NCBI GenBank assembly: GCA_013297925.1
Contig: JAAFJC010000008.1
Coordinates: 1-64,000, forward strand
Direction: 5' to 3'
Source: Comamonadaceae bacterium
GTDB taxonomy: Bacteria; Pseudomonadota; Gammaproteobacteria; Burkholderiales; Burkholderiaceae_C
DNA length: 64,000 nucleotides
The position numbers and the translations under genes were made by a program. This document shows, one piece after another, positions 1-7,805 of this stretch. The first letter of the stretch is position 1. Every line of letters starts with the position of its first letter. The notes below the pieces were generated by a model. That model saw only the letters and a list, made by a program, of their open reading frames with translations. It made no database searches and was not told the origin of the DNA.

Positions 1-213
1 GTACTGCGCATTGAAACTGCTGGCCATGAGCCGAGCAATCGTCGTCTTGCCCACACCGGGGGGACCCCAAAGAATGCAACTGTGCGGCACGCCCGATTCA
101 AAAGCCACCCGCAGCGGCATGCCCTCGCCCAAGAGATGCTGCTGGCCGATCACTTCGCCCAGCGTTTTGGGGCGTAGGCGTTCGGCAAGGGGAGCGGTGG
201 ATGCAGCAGGCAT
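1..213 (-). CDS. rarA: Replication-associated recombination protein A, N-terminal part (runs off the window)
   Basis: Only the first 71 codons are present; the gene continues beyond base 1. The visible protein starts [18 protein letters not shown] and carries a Walker A motif (GPPGVGKTT) near residues 50-58, preceded by an [18 protein letters not shown] region. This layout is typical of the RarA/MgsA/WRNIP1 family of AAA+ ATPases related to clamp loaders, which act at stalled replication forks. The ATG at 213-211 is the only sensible start, because the protein then begins at the usual distance from the Walker motif. The RuvB-like AAA+ fold makes RuvB a theoretical alternative, but the N-terminal pattern fits RarA better. 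Confidence 0.85.
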   Translation of the reverse strand, partial: MPAASTAPLAERLRPKTLGEVIGQQHLLGEGMPLRVAFESGVPHSCILWGPPGVGKTTIARLMASSFNAQY

Positions 214-230
214 GCAAGCATTCTAGGCAT

Positions 231-256
231 GAAAAAAGCCAGCTCAGAGGCTGGCT
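231..256 (-). terminator. Rho-independent terminator after bamC
   Basis: A 7-bp perfect stem (AGCCAGC at 237-243 with GCTGGCT at 250-256) is followed, on the minus strand, by a run of six T. It lies just past the bamC stop and upstream of rarA, so it would end the dapA-bamC transcript. Confidence 0.75.
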
Positions 257-278
257 CGATTCTTGTGCGGAGAAAAGA

Positions 279-1370
279 TCAGCGCAAATCGTCGGCCAGT
301 ACCTTCACGATGCGCTGCGCATTCTCTGAGCTTTCGGGGCTACCCGCTGCATTGAGCACAGAGACGGTGGTGGATTCGCCTTGGCTGCGCAGGGCGATGC
401 GGAATTTGAGTGGCGCGGCATCCTTGCTTGAGCCAAACAGCTTCGCGAAGAATCCAGGTTCTTTGCCGTCCGCCTTGGGTTCGACATAGCGCACGAAATA
501 AATACCATCGGCACGGTTGCGATCTTCAACAGTGAAGCCCGTGCGATCCAGACTCAAGCCAACTCTGCGCCATGCGCGATCAAAGCCATCATCAACTTGC
601 ACTACAGGCACACCGTTGGTGTTGGCAATGCGAGAGGTGGGTTTGCTGGCTACACCAGCGGCTGCTTGTGATTTGGCCTGTTCTTGACTGACACCCAGCT
701 TAAGCATCATGCGGCGCAGCATTTCAGTCTCTAGCTCCGGATCCGCAGGGCGAGGCTCCCAGGTTGTACGCTCTGCATTGGCGCTACTTGTTCCTCCCAC
801 TAGCTTTTCTACCATACCGCGATGGGATATGTAGATTTCAGTGGTGTTTCCGTTGCGCTCTAAGCGTGTACGAAATTTGTCGCGTTCACCAGTATCGTAC
901 AAGCTATCAATGATTTTTCCAATGGTATTGCGTATGAAATCCTGCGGCAGTTTGGCGCGGTTCTCGGCCCAGTCTGTTTCCATGACGCCGATGTCTTGGC
1001 GATCAATATTAAGCAAGAAACCTGTGTCTTGCCAAAAATCACGCACTGACCCCCAGAGCTGATCGGCGGGGCGAGCCACCACCAGCCAGCGCTGGTTGCC
1101 CGAGCGTTCGATGCGCACGTCAGAAACAGAATTCGCAGCGATAGGCACGCCAGCTTGCGTTTGCCCGGTCTTGAAGGAGCTGGCGGTAACCGCAGCGCCG
1201 GGTACGTTGTAGCGGGCATCGCGGCCAATCGCCGTTAGATCCGGTGGAACTTCCAGCGTGGCTGATTTGGTCGCGCTTTTGTAATCGATACGATCAGGTT
1301 GCAATGCTGAGCAGCCTGCCAAAGCAAGAACTGCTGCGAGGGCGATGGGGGTAGAGATGCGAAATGACAT
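279..1370 (-). CDS. bamC: Outer membrane protein assembly factor BamC (lipoprotein)
   Basis: A 363-residue lipoprotein with a short signal peptide ending in the lipobox LALAGC (Cys20). The family is an accessory lipoprotein of the BAM complex, which folds beta-barrel proteins into the outer membrane. The length and the two-part layout (an N-terminal unstructured segment after the Cys, then two similar domains, roughly residues 85-220 and 245-360) match BamC/NlpB. It lies 7 bases downstream of dapA on the same strand. The dapA-bamC (dapA-nlpB) pairing is the classical arrangement in proteobacteria and strongly supports the call. A terminator follows. Confidence 0.9.
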   Translation of the reverse strand: MSFRISTPIALAAVLALAGCSALQPDRIDYKSATKSATLEVPPDLTAIGRDARYNVPGAAVTASSFKTGQTQAGVPIAANSVSDVRIERSGNQRWLVVARPADQLWGSVRDFWQDTGFLLNIDRQDIGVMETDWAENRAKLPQDFIRNTIGKIIDSLYDTGERDKFRTRLERNGNTTEIYISHRGMVEKLVGGTSSANAERTTWEPRPADPELETEMLRRMMLKLGVSQEQAKSQAAAGVASKPTSRIANTNGVPVVQVDDGFDRAWRRVGLSLDRTGFTVEDRNRADGIYFVRYVEPKADGKEPGFFAKLFGSSKDAAPLKFRIALRSQGESTTVSVLNAAGSPESSENAQRIVKVLADDLR

Positions 1371-1377
1371 AAAAATC

Positions 1378-2262
1378 CTAGATCAATCCAGCCGACTTAA
1401 GTGCGGCTTCCACGGTGGGAACGTTTGATTGTGACATGGCTGTCATCGGCAAACGAAGGGTGCTGCCCGCCCAGCCCATCCGGCCTAGCGCCCATTTCAC
1501 AGGAATGGGATTGGCTTCAACGAAGAGATGCTTATGAAGTGGTAAAAGTTTCTTCTGAATCGCCATGGCCGTAACGCGATCTCCCGCTATCGCTGCGACG
1601 CACAGCTCATGCATCAACCTTGGGGCGACGTTGGCCGTCACGCTCACATTACCATGGCCGCCGCAAAGCATGAGAGCTACGGCCGTAGGATCATCGCCCG
1701 AGTAAATGGCAAAGCCTTCAGGGGCATCTTTGATCAACCATTGAGCGCGCTCGATGTTGCCCGTCGCTTCTTTGATGCCAATGATGCCTTTGACTTGGGA
1801 TAAACGCAGCACCGTGTCATGAGCCATATCGGCCACCGAGCGGCCAGGCACGTTGTAAAGCACGATGGGCAAATCACCTGTGGCCTCGGCAATCGCTTTG
1901 AAATGCTGAAACTGGCCTTCTTGCGTGGGCTTGTTGTAGTAGGGCACGACTTGGAGCTGGCAATCCGCCCCCACGCCGCGTGCAAACTTGGCCAGCTCAA
2001 TCGCTTCTTTGGTGGAATTCGCGCCGCAGCCCGCCATGATCGGCACGCGCTTGTTGGCCTGCTCTACCGAGACGCGAATGATTTCGCAATGCTCATCCAC
2101 GCTCACCGTGGGAGATTCGCCGGTGGTGCCCACCACGCCGATGCAATCCGTGCCTTCGGCAATATGCCAGTCAATCAATTTTCGCAGAGTGGGGTAGTCA
2201 ACGCTTCCATCGGGATGGAACGGGGTTACCAAGGCCACAATGCTTCCGGTAATTTGTTTCAT
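1378..2262 (-). CDS. dapA: 4-hydroxy-tetrahydrodipicolinate synthase
   Basis: A 294-residue enzyme, the usual length for DapA. It condenses pyruvate with aspartate semialdehyde, the first committed step of lysine and diaminopimelate synthesis in the cytoplasm. Visible family residues are the GTTGES substrate loop (45-50, with the Thr-Thr pair), Tyr136 in LYNVPGR, and the Schiff-base lysine Lys164 in GIKEATG. It starts with ATG at 2262 and is followed after 7 bases by bamC, so the two are probably one transcript. Confidence 0.95.
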   Translation of the reverse strand: MKQITGSIVALVTPFHPDGSVDYPTLRKLIDWHIAEGTDCIGVVGTTGESPTVSVDEHCEIIRVSVEQANKRVPIMAGCGANSTKEAIELAKFARGVGADCQLQVVPYYNKPTQEGQFQHFKAIAEATGDLPIVLYNVPGRSVADMAHDTVLRLSQVKGIIGIKEATGNIERAQWLIKDAPEGFAIYSGDDPTAVALMLCGGHGNVSVTANVAPRLMHELCVAAIAGDRVTAMAIQKKLLPLHKHLFVEANPIPVKWALGRMGWAGSTLRLPMTAMSQSNVPTVEAALKSAGLI

Positions 2263-2293
2263 AACGCAATTCTACCTGCGAGGGTGGCAAGAT

Positions 2294-2878
2294 TTAGGGC
2301 TTGAGAGGGTGGCGCACGGGGGATATTGATGCAGAATTTTCGCGCACCGCCACGATCCGTTGCATGAATCTATCCGGAGCGCTTAAAAAGCCGTCTTCAT
2401 AGGCGATCACCCTCAAGCCGTGATCCAAACAAACAGTGAGCAACTCGCCGGGCTGCAGCAAAAAGTCGGGGCGCGAAGGTTTGCCCACCGTTTCGTTGCC
2501 TGAGCAAAAAGTTTCGTAGATCAATACGCCATCTTCGGCCACGCTTTGCACAACAGTTGGAAGTAAGGGCCGCCAGAGGTAATTCGTGACGATTACACCG
2601 GCGAACTGCTCGCCAGGCAGCGGCCATACGCCGTTTTCAATGTCCGCTTGGATCAATTGACTGCGCTTGCGCTCTTCAGCATCCAGTTGATTAGCTATGC
2701 TTTCGATAGCTGCTTGCGCAATATCTATGCCGACTAAAGGTCTTTTTTGCCTCAAAAAATACAAAAAATGCCGGCCAGCACCGCATGCGACATCCAGCAC
2801 GCGCCCGCCCACTCTATCGCTTGGCACAAGATGGCTCCAACGCGCCACCCAAGGAGAGACGGCTTCAGTTCCGTGCAT
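2294..2878 (-). CDS. Class I SAM-dependent methyltransferase (TehB-like)
   Basis: A 194-residue protein with a Rossmann methyltransferase core. Motif I is VLDVACGAGRH at residues 28-38, motif II LVGIDIAQ at 48-55, and an acidic loop QADIENG lies at 77-83. The substrate is unknown; the family resembles TehB-type small-molecule methyltransferases. I chose the ATG at 2878, which gives a clean 16-base gap from the SDR gene upstream. An in-frame start at 2926 would overlap that gene and adds residues unlike the family. Bases 2692-2748 match a dispersed repeat of this window (see findings), and that stretch encodes motif II and the helix after it. Confidence 0.8.
   Translation of the reverse strand: MHGTEAVSPWVARWSHLVPSDRVGGRVLDVACGAGRHFLYFLRQKRPLVGIDIAQAAIESIANQLDAEERKRSQLIQADIENGVWPLPGEQFAGVIVTNYLWRPLLPTVVQSVAEDGVLIYETFCSGNETVGKPSRPDFLLQPGELLTVCLDHGLRVIAYEDGFLSAPDRFMQRIVAVRENSASISPVRHPLKP
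2692..2748 (-). repeat. Family A dispersed repeat inside a methyltransferase gene
   Basis: The plus strand reads GATAGCTGCTTGCGCA (from 2705) followed by TCTATGCCG, closely matching the intergenic copies at 23489 and 38612. Here the whole element is translated, as part of the SAM-binding region. Confidence 0.55.
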
Positions 2879-2894
2879 GCTCAAAATCCCTGTT

Positions 2895-3707
2895 TCATTT
2901 CGGCTGAAATTCAGTTTTGACGGCATTCAATGCCATTTTCTCGACCAAGCCTGGTGCGAGGAGCTTGAGCCAGCGCCCCAGCTTGCCTTTGCCCGTCATC
3001 ACCACTTCCCGCTGCCTTGTGTTCATGCCATCAATGATCAAGCGAGCACAAACGTCGACAGTCATCGCTCCATCCTCTTTCAAGCCGCTCGATCCCAATG
3101 CCTCACCATTTGCATTGAGCCCATGCTGGCGAATCTGCGTGAGCACCACGCCGGGATAGGCAGTCGTCACGCTCACGCCGTGCGAGATCATCTCCGTGCG
3201 CAGCGCTTCAAAAAAGCCTGCCTGCGCAAACTTGGAAGCGCTGTAAGCCGTGCGCCCCGGCACACCCACGATACCTGCCAGCGAACTCACCGCAACAACA
3301 GATCCTTTTGCAGTGATCAAATATGGCAAAGCTGCATGCGTGCACCACACACTGCCCCAATGGTTCACCCGCATCACGTCTTCGTACCAACCGAGCTTGT
3401 CAGCGGCCACTTCTTCAAACAAAGCCTGCGCAGAAATGCCCGCATTGTTGATCAAGCCGTCGATCCGCCCGAACTTTGCGACGGTTTGAGCCATGAGCGA
3501 AGCACAATCTTCGCGCACACCAACATCGGTAGGTACGCAGTGTGTTTGCGCTCCAAAAGCTTCGCACTGCGCGGCCACAGCTTGCAGCGCAGCCATCTTG
3601 CGCGCCGCCAAAACAAGACCTACTTCGGCTTTGTGTGATGCCGCCAATTGTCGCGCGATCTCCGCGCCAATGCCATCCGAAGCTCCAGTGATGACTATTA
3701 TTTTCAT
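2895..3707 (-). CDS. Short-chain dehydrogenase/reductase
   Basis: A 270-residue classical SDR. It has the NAD(P)-binding motif TGASDGIG at 7-14, NNAG at 87-90, a catalytic Ser at about 141-142, and YSASK with Tyr155 and Lys159. The substrate is unknown. The ATG at 3707 puts the nucleotide-binding strand at residue 3, as is usual for SDRs; an upstream in-frame start at 3779 would add a Ser/Lys-rich extension without family support. It is followed by the methyltransferase gene on the same strand, possibly co-transcribed. Confidence 0.85.
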   Translation of the reverse strand: MKIIVITGASDGIGAEIARQLAASHKAEVGLVLAARKMAALQAVAAQCEAFGAQTHCVPTDVGVREDCASLMAQTVAKFGRIDGLINNAGISAQALFEEVAADKLGWYEDVMRVNHWGSVWCTHAALPYLITAKGSVVAVSSLAGIVGVPGRTAYSASKFAQAGFFEALRTEMISHGVSVTTAYPGVVLTQIRQHGLNANGEALGSSGLKEDGAMTVDVCARLIIDGMNTRQREVVMTGKGKLGRWLKLLAPGLVEKMALNAVKTEFQPK

Positions 3708-3897
3708 AGCGTTTAGCGCAGGTTTGATGCTCGTGAGTTGTTGATTTGATCGTGATTTTATGCTTATCGAGCTTGACAAACGGCCATCAAGCCATCGTGT
3801 GCTGTTGAAAAACCATAGTGGGATGCGTTAACTTGTAAGAAGCATAAGTGTTTGCAGACAGTGCGAGATATGCACTAATTCATGGAAAACTCTGTTT

Positions 3898-4557
3898 GTG
3901 AACTTGAAAAGAAATCCATCAACCTACTTGCTCTCCTGCGCATGTACTGCGCTGAGTCTGTTTCTCGTGGCCTGCGGCGGCGGTGGCGATGGTGGCGTAG
4001 CGTCCAGCGCAAGTCCATCGCCAAATGCTGGCAACGCAGCGAGCGCCAGCCCAGCTTCTGGTGCACCCAGCACGGCAGGCATGTCCCCTGCGGGCGCGTC
4101 AGCCGCAACGAATTCAAACTTCGTCAGCTGCACGCAAATCAAATCGCCACAAGAAGCGCTAAACGCCGTAAACGCCGCCCGAGCCGTGGCGCGCAACTGC
4201 GGCAGCACGTTCTTTCCCGCCGCGCCAGCGCTGCAATGGAATGATCAGTTGGCCAATGCGGCTTTGGCTCATTCCGCAGACATGGCCACTCGCAACTATT
4301 TCAGTCACACCAATCCTGATGGCCTGTCTCCATTTGACCGCACAGAGAAAGCGGGCTACGGTCGATACACCGGGGAAAACATCGCAGCCGGCTACGGCAC
4401 GATGGATGCCGTGATGCAAGGCTGGCTGAGCAGCTCTGGGCATTGTGCAAACATCATGCGAGCCAGCTACAAAGACTTTGCTTTGGCCTGCGCTGTGCCG
4501 GCATCTGGCGCGGCGGCATACAACATCTATTGGACGCAAAATTTCGGCGCAAAATAA
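3898..4557 (+). CDS. CAP (SCP/PR-1) domain lipoprotein
   Basis: A 219-residue protein starting with GTG at 3898. A signal peptide ends in a lipobox (LFLVAC, Cys at about 26) followed by a Gly-rich linker and a low-complexity Ala/Ser/Pro spacer to about residue 75. The C-terminal CAP domain shows its usual motifs: HSADMA, YFSHTNPDG, GENIAAGYG and SSGHCANIM. Bacterial CAP proteins are secreted or envelope proteins of mostly unknown role. It stands alone, divergent from the SDR gene and convergent with the HAD gene downstream. The nearby TTGACA at 3773 has no good -10, so I do not call a promoter. Confidence 0.85.
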   Translation: MNLKRNPSTYLLSCACTALSLFLVACGGGGDGGVASSASPSPNAGNAASASPASGAPSTAGMSPAGASAATNSNFVSCTQIKSPQEALNAVNAARAVARNCGSTFFPAAPALQWNDQLANAALAHSADMATRNYFSHTNPDGLSPFDRTEKAGYGRYTGENIAAGYGTMDAVMQGWLSSSGHCANIMRASYKDFALACAVPASGAAAYNIYWTQNFGAK

Positions 4558-4584
4558 AGTGGCTGCACGCCAACAGAGCCTTGC

Positions 4585-5304
4585 CTAGCAGCCCAAACAA
4601 TCCGTCAATTCAGCCAAAGATGTGATTTCCAAGGTGGGCGCTTGAAAATCTGCAACTTCATCAGGCCAAGGCTGGTCGCGCCGGTTGAGCCAGACGGCCT
4701 GCATGCCAGCTTTGAGTGCACCTTGGACATCCAGCGTCATGTCGTCGCCCACATGCAGCATCTGCTCAGGCTTGACGCCAGCTAAGCGAGCGGCTTCATG
4801 AAAGATGCGCGCATCGGGTTTGCTCACACCGAAGCTTGCGGCGCTCAAACTGTCCTGAAAATAATGCGCGATGCCCACCCAATCGAGCCGAGCATTGCCG
4901 TTGGATAAAGCGATCAGAGGATAGCGCTGGGCCAAAGCTTTCAAGGCTGGCAAAGCATCTTCATAGTATTCAACGCGATTTCGCTCTGCAAAGAAAACAT
5001 CAAAGGCTGGATCAGCCAAGAGCGGATCATCTCCCGCTCTGTAGAGCGCCAATCGAATCGATTCTTTGCGGATGGCGCTCAAGTTATGCGCTAATTCCGG
5101 TTTGTTTTTCAGGATCACATCATGCATATGCTCCCGAATCTCGCGCATGGCGTTGGGCGAAGCAAACAAGGCCGCCGTCATGGGCGCATGAGAGCCCAGC
5201 CAAGTGAGCAGTGCTTTTTCTGCGCGCTGGATCACAGGCCAAATTGGCCAGAGGGTGTCGTCTAAATCGAAGCTAATGGCCCTGATGTTTTCTCGGTACA
5301 GCAT
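4585..5304 (-). CDS. HAD family hydrolase
   Basis: A 239-residue haloacid dehalogenase-like phosphatase. Motif I is FDLDDTLW with the Asp13/Asp15 pair, motif II is LSNGN, and motif IV is HVGDDMTLDVQGALKAG. It resembles the YigB/YjjG-like subfamily (C1 cap) that dephosphorylates small metabolites; the true substrate cannot be read from sequence. The ATG at 5304 gives the normal short N-terminus before motif I. It is divergent from hemH, with start codons only about 20 bases apart, so their promoters must overlap the opposite coding regions. Confidence 0.85.
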   Translation of the reverse strand: MLYRENIRAISFDLDDTLWPIWPVIQRAEKALLTWLGSHAPMTAALFASPNAMREIREHMHDVILKNKPELAHNLSAIRKESIRLALYRAGDDPLLADPAFDVFFAERNRVEYYEDALPALKALAQRYPLIALSNGNARLDWVGIAHYFQDSLSAASFGVSKPDARIFHEAARLAGVKPEQMLHVGDDMTLDVQGALKAGMQAVWLNRRDQPWPDEVADFQAPTLEITSLAELTDCLGC

Positions 5305-5323
5305 GATGCGAGAGAATATAGCA

Positions 5324-6448
5324 ATGAGCTTCCAAAAAGAACCTGTGTATGCCCACGGCAGCACAAATAAATTTCAATCGAGTACTGCGGTATTACTTTG
5401 CAACCTCGGCACACCCGACGCGCCCACCGCGCCAGCGCTGCGCAGATATTTGGGCGAGTTTTTAAGCGACCATCGCGTGGTGGAAATTCCCAAGCCGATT
5501 TGGTGGCTGATCTTGCACGGCATCATCTTGCGTTTTCGCCCCGCCAAATCAGCCAAGAAATACGAAAGCATCTGGATCGCGCCAGATGCCAGCGGGCAGG
5601 GTGGCGGCTCGCCGCTCAAGGTATGGAGCGAGAAAAATGCGCTTTTGCTGCAGGGCAGCTTGGCGCAGCGCGGCCACCGCGTGAGAGTGCTCTTGGGCAT
5701 GCGCTATGGCAATCCGAGCATTCCTTCGCAGCTTGCTGCGCTAAAGGCTGAGGGCTTCAAGCGCATCTTGATCTTGCCGCTCTATCCGCAATACAGTGGC
5801 ACGACCAGCGCCAGCGTGTTTGATGCCGTCTACACCTGGGCCGCCAAAACGCGCACCGTGCCTGAGCTGCGCTTTGTGAATCATTATCACGATCATGCCG
5901 GCTTCATTGAAGCACTGGTGCAGCGCGTGCGTGGCCATTGGCTTGCCAATGGCCGAGCCGATCAGCTCGTGATGAGCTTTCATGGCGTGCCCGAGCGCAC
6001 ACTTCATCTGGGCGACATCTACCACTGTGAATGCTACAAAACTGCGCGTTTGCTGGCTGAGCGCTTGGGGCTTTCCAAAGAGCAATATAAAGTCACCTTC
6101 CAATCGCGTTTTGGCAAAGCCAAATGGCTGGAGCCCTATACCGAGCCCACGCTGATCGAGATGGCGAAAAAGGGTGTGAAGAGCGTGGAAGTGATGTGCC
6201 CTGGCTTTCCAGTGGATTGCTTAGAAACCCTAGAAGAAATCTCGATGGAAGCCAAGGAGGCATTTCTGCATGCCGGAGGCAAAGAATTCAGCTATATCCC
6301 TTGTCTGAACGATTCTCAGGCTTGGATCACGGCGCTTGCCGATGTTGCTGAGCAGCATTTGGCCGGCTGGGATACGAAAAGCGCTCCAAATGAGCAGGAG
6401 CTGGCTCTGCAAAAGCAAATCGCGCTGACGATGGGCGCGAAGAGCTAG
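5324..6448 (+). CDS. hemH: Ferrochelatase
   Basis: A 374-residue protoporphyrin ferrochelatase, which inserts Fe(II) into protoporphyrin IX in the last step of haem synthesis. Family features are the N-terminal VLLCNLGTPDAPT, the catalytic-histidine motif SFHGVPERT, and GFPVDCLETLEEI, which carries the conserved acidic residues. The ATG at 5324 fits the family; the reading frame is open upstream to 5204 but overlaps the divergent HAD gene. A strong hairpin follows the stop. Confidence 0.93.
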   Translation: MSFQKEPVYAHGSTNKFQSSTAVLLCNLGTPDAPTAPALRRYLGEFLSDHRVVEIPKPIWWLILHGIILRFRPAKSAKKYESIWIAPDASGQGGGSPLKVWSEKNALLLQGSLAQRGHRVRVLLGMRYGNPSIPSQLAALKAEGFKRILILPLYPQYSGTTSASVFDAVYTWAAKTRTVPELRFVNHYHDHAGFIEALVQRVRGHWLANGRADQLVMSFHGVPERTLHLGDIYHCECYKTARLLAERLGLSKEQYKVTFQSRFGKAKWLEPYTEPTLIEMAKKGVKSVEVMCPGFPVDCLETLEEISMEAKEAFLHAGGKEFSYIPCLNDSQAWITALADVAEQHLAGWDTKSAPNEQELALQKQIALTMGAKS

Positions 6449-6460
6449 AACATGGCAACA

Positions 6461-6496
6461 AAAAAGTCTCTGGTTTTTGCTAACCAGAGACTTTTG
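6461..6496. terminator. Bidirectional terminator between hemH and tRNA-Thr
   Basis: A 10-bp perfect stem (GTCTCTGGTT at 6466-6475 with AACCAGAGAC at 6482-6491) has A-rich sequence on the left and TTTTGATTTT on the right. It can end both the plus-strand hemH transcript and the minus-strand tRNA transcript. Confidence 0.85.
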
Positions 6497-6500
6497 ATTT

Positions 6501-6576
6501 TGGTGCCGGAGAGATGAATCGAACACCCGACCTTCTCATTACGAATGAGCTGCTCTACCGACTGAGCTACACCGGC
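6501..6576 (-). tRNA. tRNA-Thr (CGT)
   Basis: The minus strand folds as a complete 76-nt tRNA: acceptor stem GCCGGTG/CTCCGGC with a mismatch pattern typical of tRNA-Thr, D arm GCTCAGTCGGTAGAGC, anticodon loop TTCGTAA with anticodon CGT, T arm GTTCGATTC, and an encoded CCA. Confidence 0.95.
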
Positions 6577-6597
6577 TAAGCCTTCAATTATAGCCTG

Positions 6598-7629
6598 TCA
6601 TTTCGACTCAAGATGATAGGCGGTGACGCGCTCCACCTCGTTTTTGCTCCCCAAAATCACGCTCACTCGCTCGTGCAATTTGCTGGGCTGAATGTCCATG
6701 ATGCGCTCTTTGCCATTGGTGGCTGCGCCGCCGGCTTGCTCGATCAGCCAGCTCATCGGGTTGGCTTCATACATGAGGCGCAGCTTGCCGGCTTTCTCGG
6801 GCTCGCGTTTATCCCAGGGGTACATGAAAATGCCGCCGCGCGTCAAGATGCGATGCACATCAGCCACCATAGCAGCGATCCAGCGCATATTGAAATCTTT
6901 GCCGCGTACGCCGTCTTTGCCGGCCAAGCATTCATCAACGTAGCGGCGCACAGGCGGCGCCCAGTGGCGCATATTGCTCATGTTGATGGCGAATTCCTTG
7001 GTGTCTTCAGGGATGCGCACGTCGCTATCGGTGAGCACGAAGCTGCCTTGCTCACGATCTAGCGTGAACATGACCACACCCGCTCCAACAGTGAGCACGA
7101 GGGTGGTTTGCGGGCCGTAGATGCAGTAGCCGGCTGCTACTTGCTTGCTTCCGGCTTGGAGGAAATCTTGCTCAGTCACAGCATCAGAGCCTTCGGGCTT
7201 TTTGAGAACGCTGAAGATGGTGCCTATGCTGACGTTGATGTCGATATTCGATGAGCCATCGAGTGGGTCAAACAGCAGCAGGTATTCGCCTTGCGGATAA
7301 CGATTGGGCACAACGTAGATGCTGTCCATCTCTTCGCTGGCCATGGCTGCCAAGTGGCCGCCCCATTCGTTGGCTTCGATCAGCACTTCGTTGGCGATGA
7401 TGTCGAGCTTCTTTTGCATCTCGCCTTGGACGTTTTCCGTGCTTGCCGTGCCCAGCACGCCGCCTAATGCGCCTTTGTTGACGGCATGGCTGATGCTTTT
7501 GCAGGCGCGGGCAACGATTTCTAGTAGCAGGCGAAGCTTCGGGGGAATCTGGCCTTGGGGGACGGATTCATTTTTGCTTTCGCGCTGCTTTTCTAGGAGA
7601 TAGCGGGAGAGGGAGATGGGTTTGTTCAT
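6598..7629 (-). CDS. fbp: Fructose-1,6-bisphosphatase, class 1
   Basis: A 343-residue enzyme, within the usual class 1 range. It converts fructose-1,6-bisphosphate to fructose-6-phosphate in gluconeogenesis and needs Mg ions. The metal-binding signature [17 protein letters not shown] is intact, and the C-terminal active-site region GGIFMYPWD is present. The ATG at 7629 agrees with family N-termini ([11 protein letters not shown]). It lies between tRNA-Thr and a 140-base inverted repeat, on the same strand as pepN upstream. Confidence 0.95.
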   Translation of the reverse strand: MNKPISLSRYLLEKQRESKNESVPQGQIPPKLRLLLEIVARACKSISHAVNKGALGGVLGTASTENVQGEMQKKLDIIANEVLIEANEWGGHLAAMASEEMDSIYVVPNRYPQGEYLLLFDPLDGSSNIDINVSIGTIFSVLKKPEGSDAVTEQDFLQAGSKQVAAGYCIYGPQTTLVLTVGAGVVMFTLDREQGSFVLTDSDVRIPEDTKEFAINMSNMRHWAPPVRRYVDECLAGKDGVRGKDFNMRWIAAMVADVHRILTRGGIFMYPWDKREPEKAGKLRLMYEANPMSWLIEQAGGAATNGKERIMDIQPSKLHERVSVILGSKNEVERVTAYHLESK

Positions 7630-7662
7630 GATGTTCGATTGAATTCAAATTCAAAGATTAAG

Positions 7663-7786
7663 ACCGGACGCAGAGGGCGCAAAGGTTACGCAGAAGACGC
7701 AAAAAAATACCAATGAAGAACTTTGATTCCGCCTTTTTCTTTTTTGGTATTTCTTCTGCGTAACCTTTGCGTCCTCTGCGTCCGGT
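7663..7786. repeat. Family B inverted repeat (copy 1), fbp-pepN interval
   Basis: Two arms of about 45 bases (7663-7712 and 7744-7786) are near-perfect reverse complements. Each is built of units such as GACGCA and TACGCAGAAGACGCA spaced about 10-11 bases apart, and they are separated by a short AT-rich centre. Related elements lie at 19407 and 40233. RNA from either strand would form a long hairpin. Confidence 0.85.
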
Positions 7787-7805
7787 ATTTGGATGTTGAG
7801 AAGCC

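Noticed and set aside
2697-3638. Long plus-strand open frame opposite the SDR and methyltransferase genes
   Set aside because: Both minus-strand genes have intact catalytic motifs; the plus frame is a shadow rich in His, Arg and Cys.
3773-3801. Promoter for the CAP lipoprotein (TTGACA at 3773)
   Set aside because: No acceptable -10 at 16-18 bases; one hexamer alone is not enough.
5204-5323. Longer N-terminus for ferrochelatase
   Set aside because: The added residues overlap the divergent HAD gene and do not resemble the family; ATG at 5324 fits.
7663-7786. Family B elements as rho-independent terminators or a CRISPR array
   Set aside because: The units form two inverted arms with no spacers, so this is not CRISPR; there is no simple GC stem plus U run, and the elements lie inside operons.
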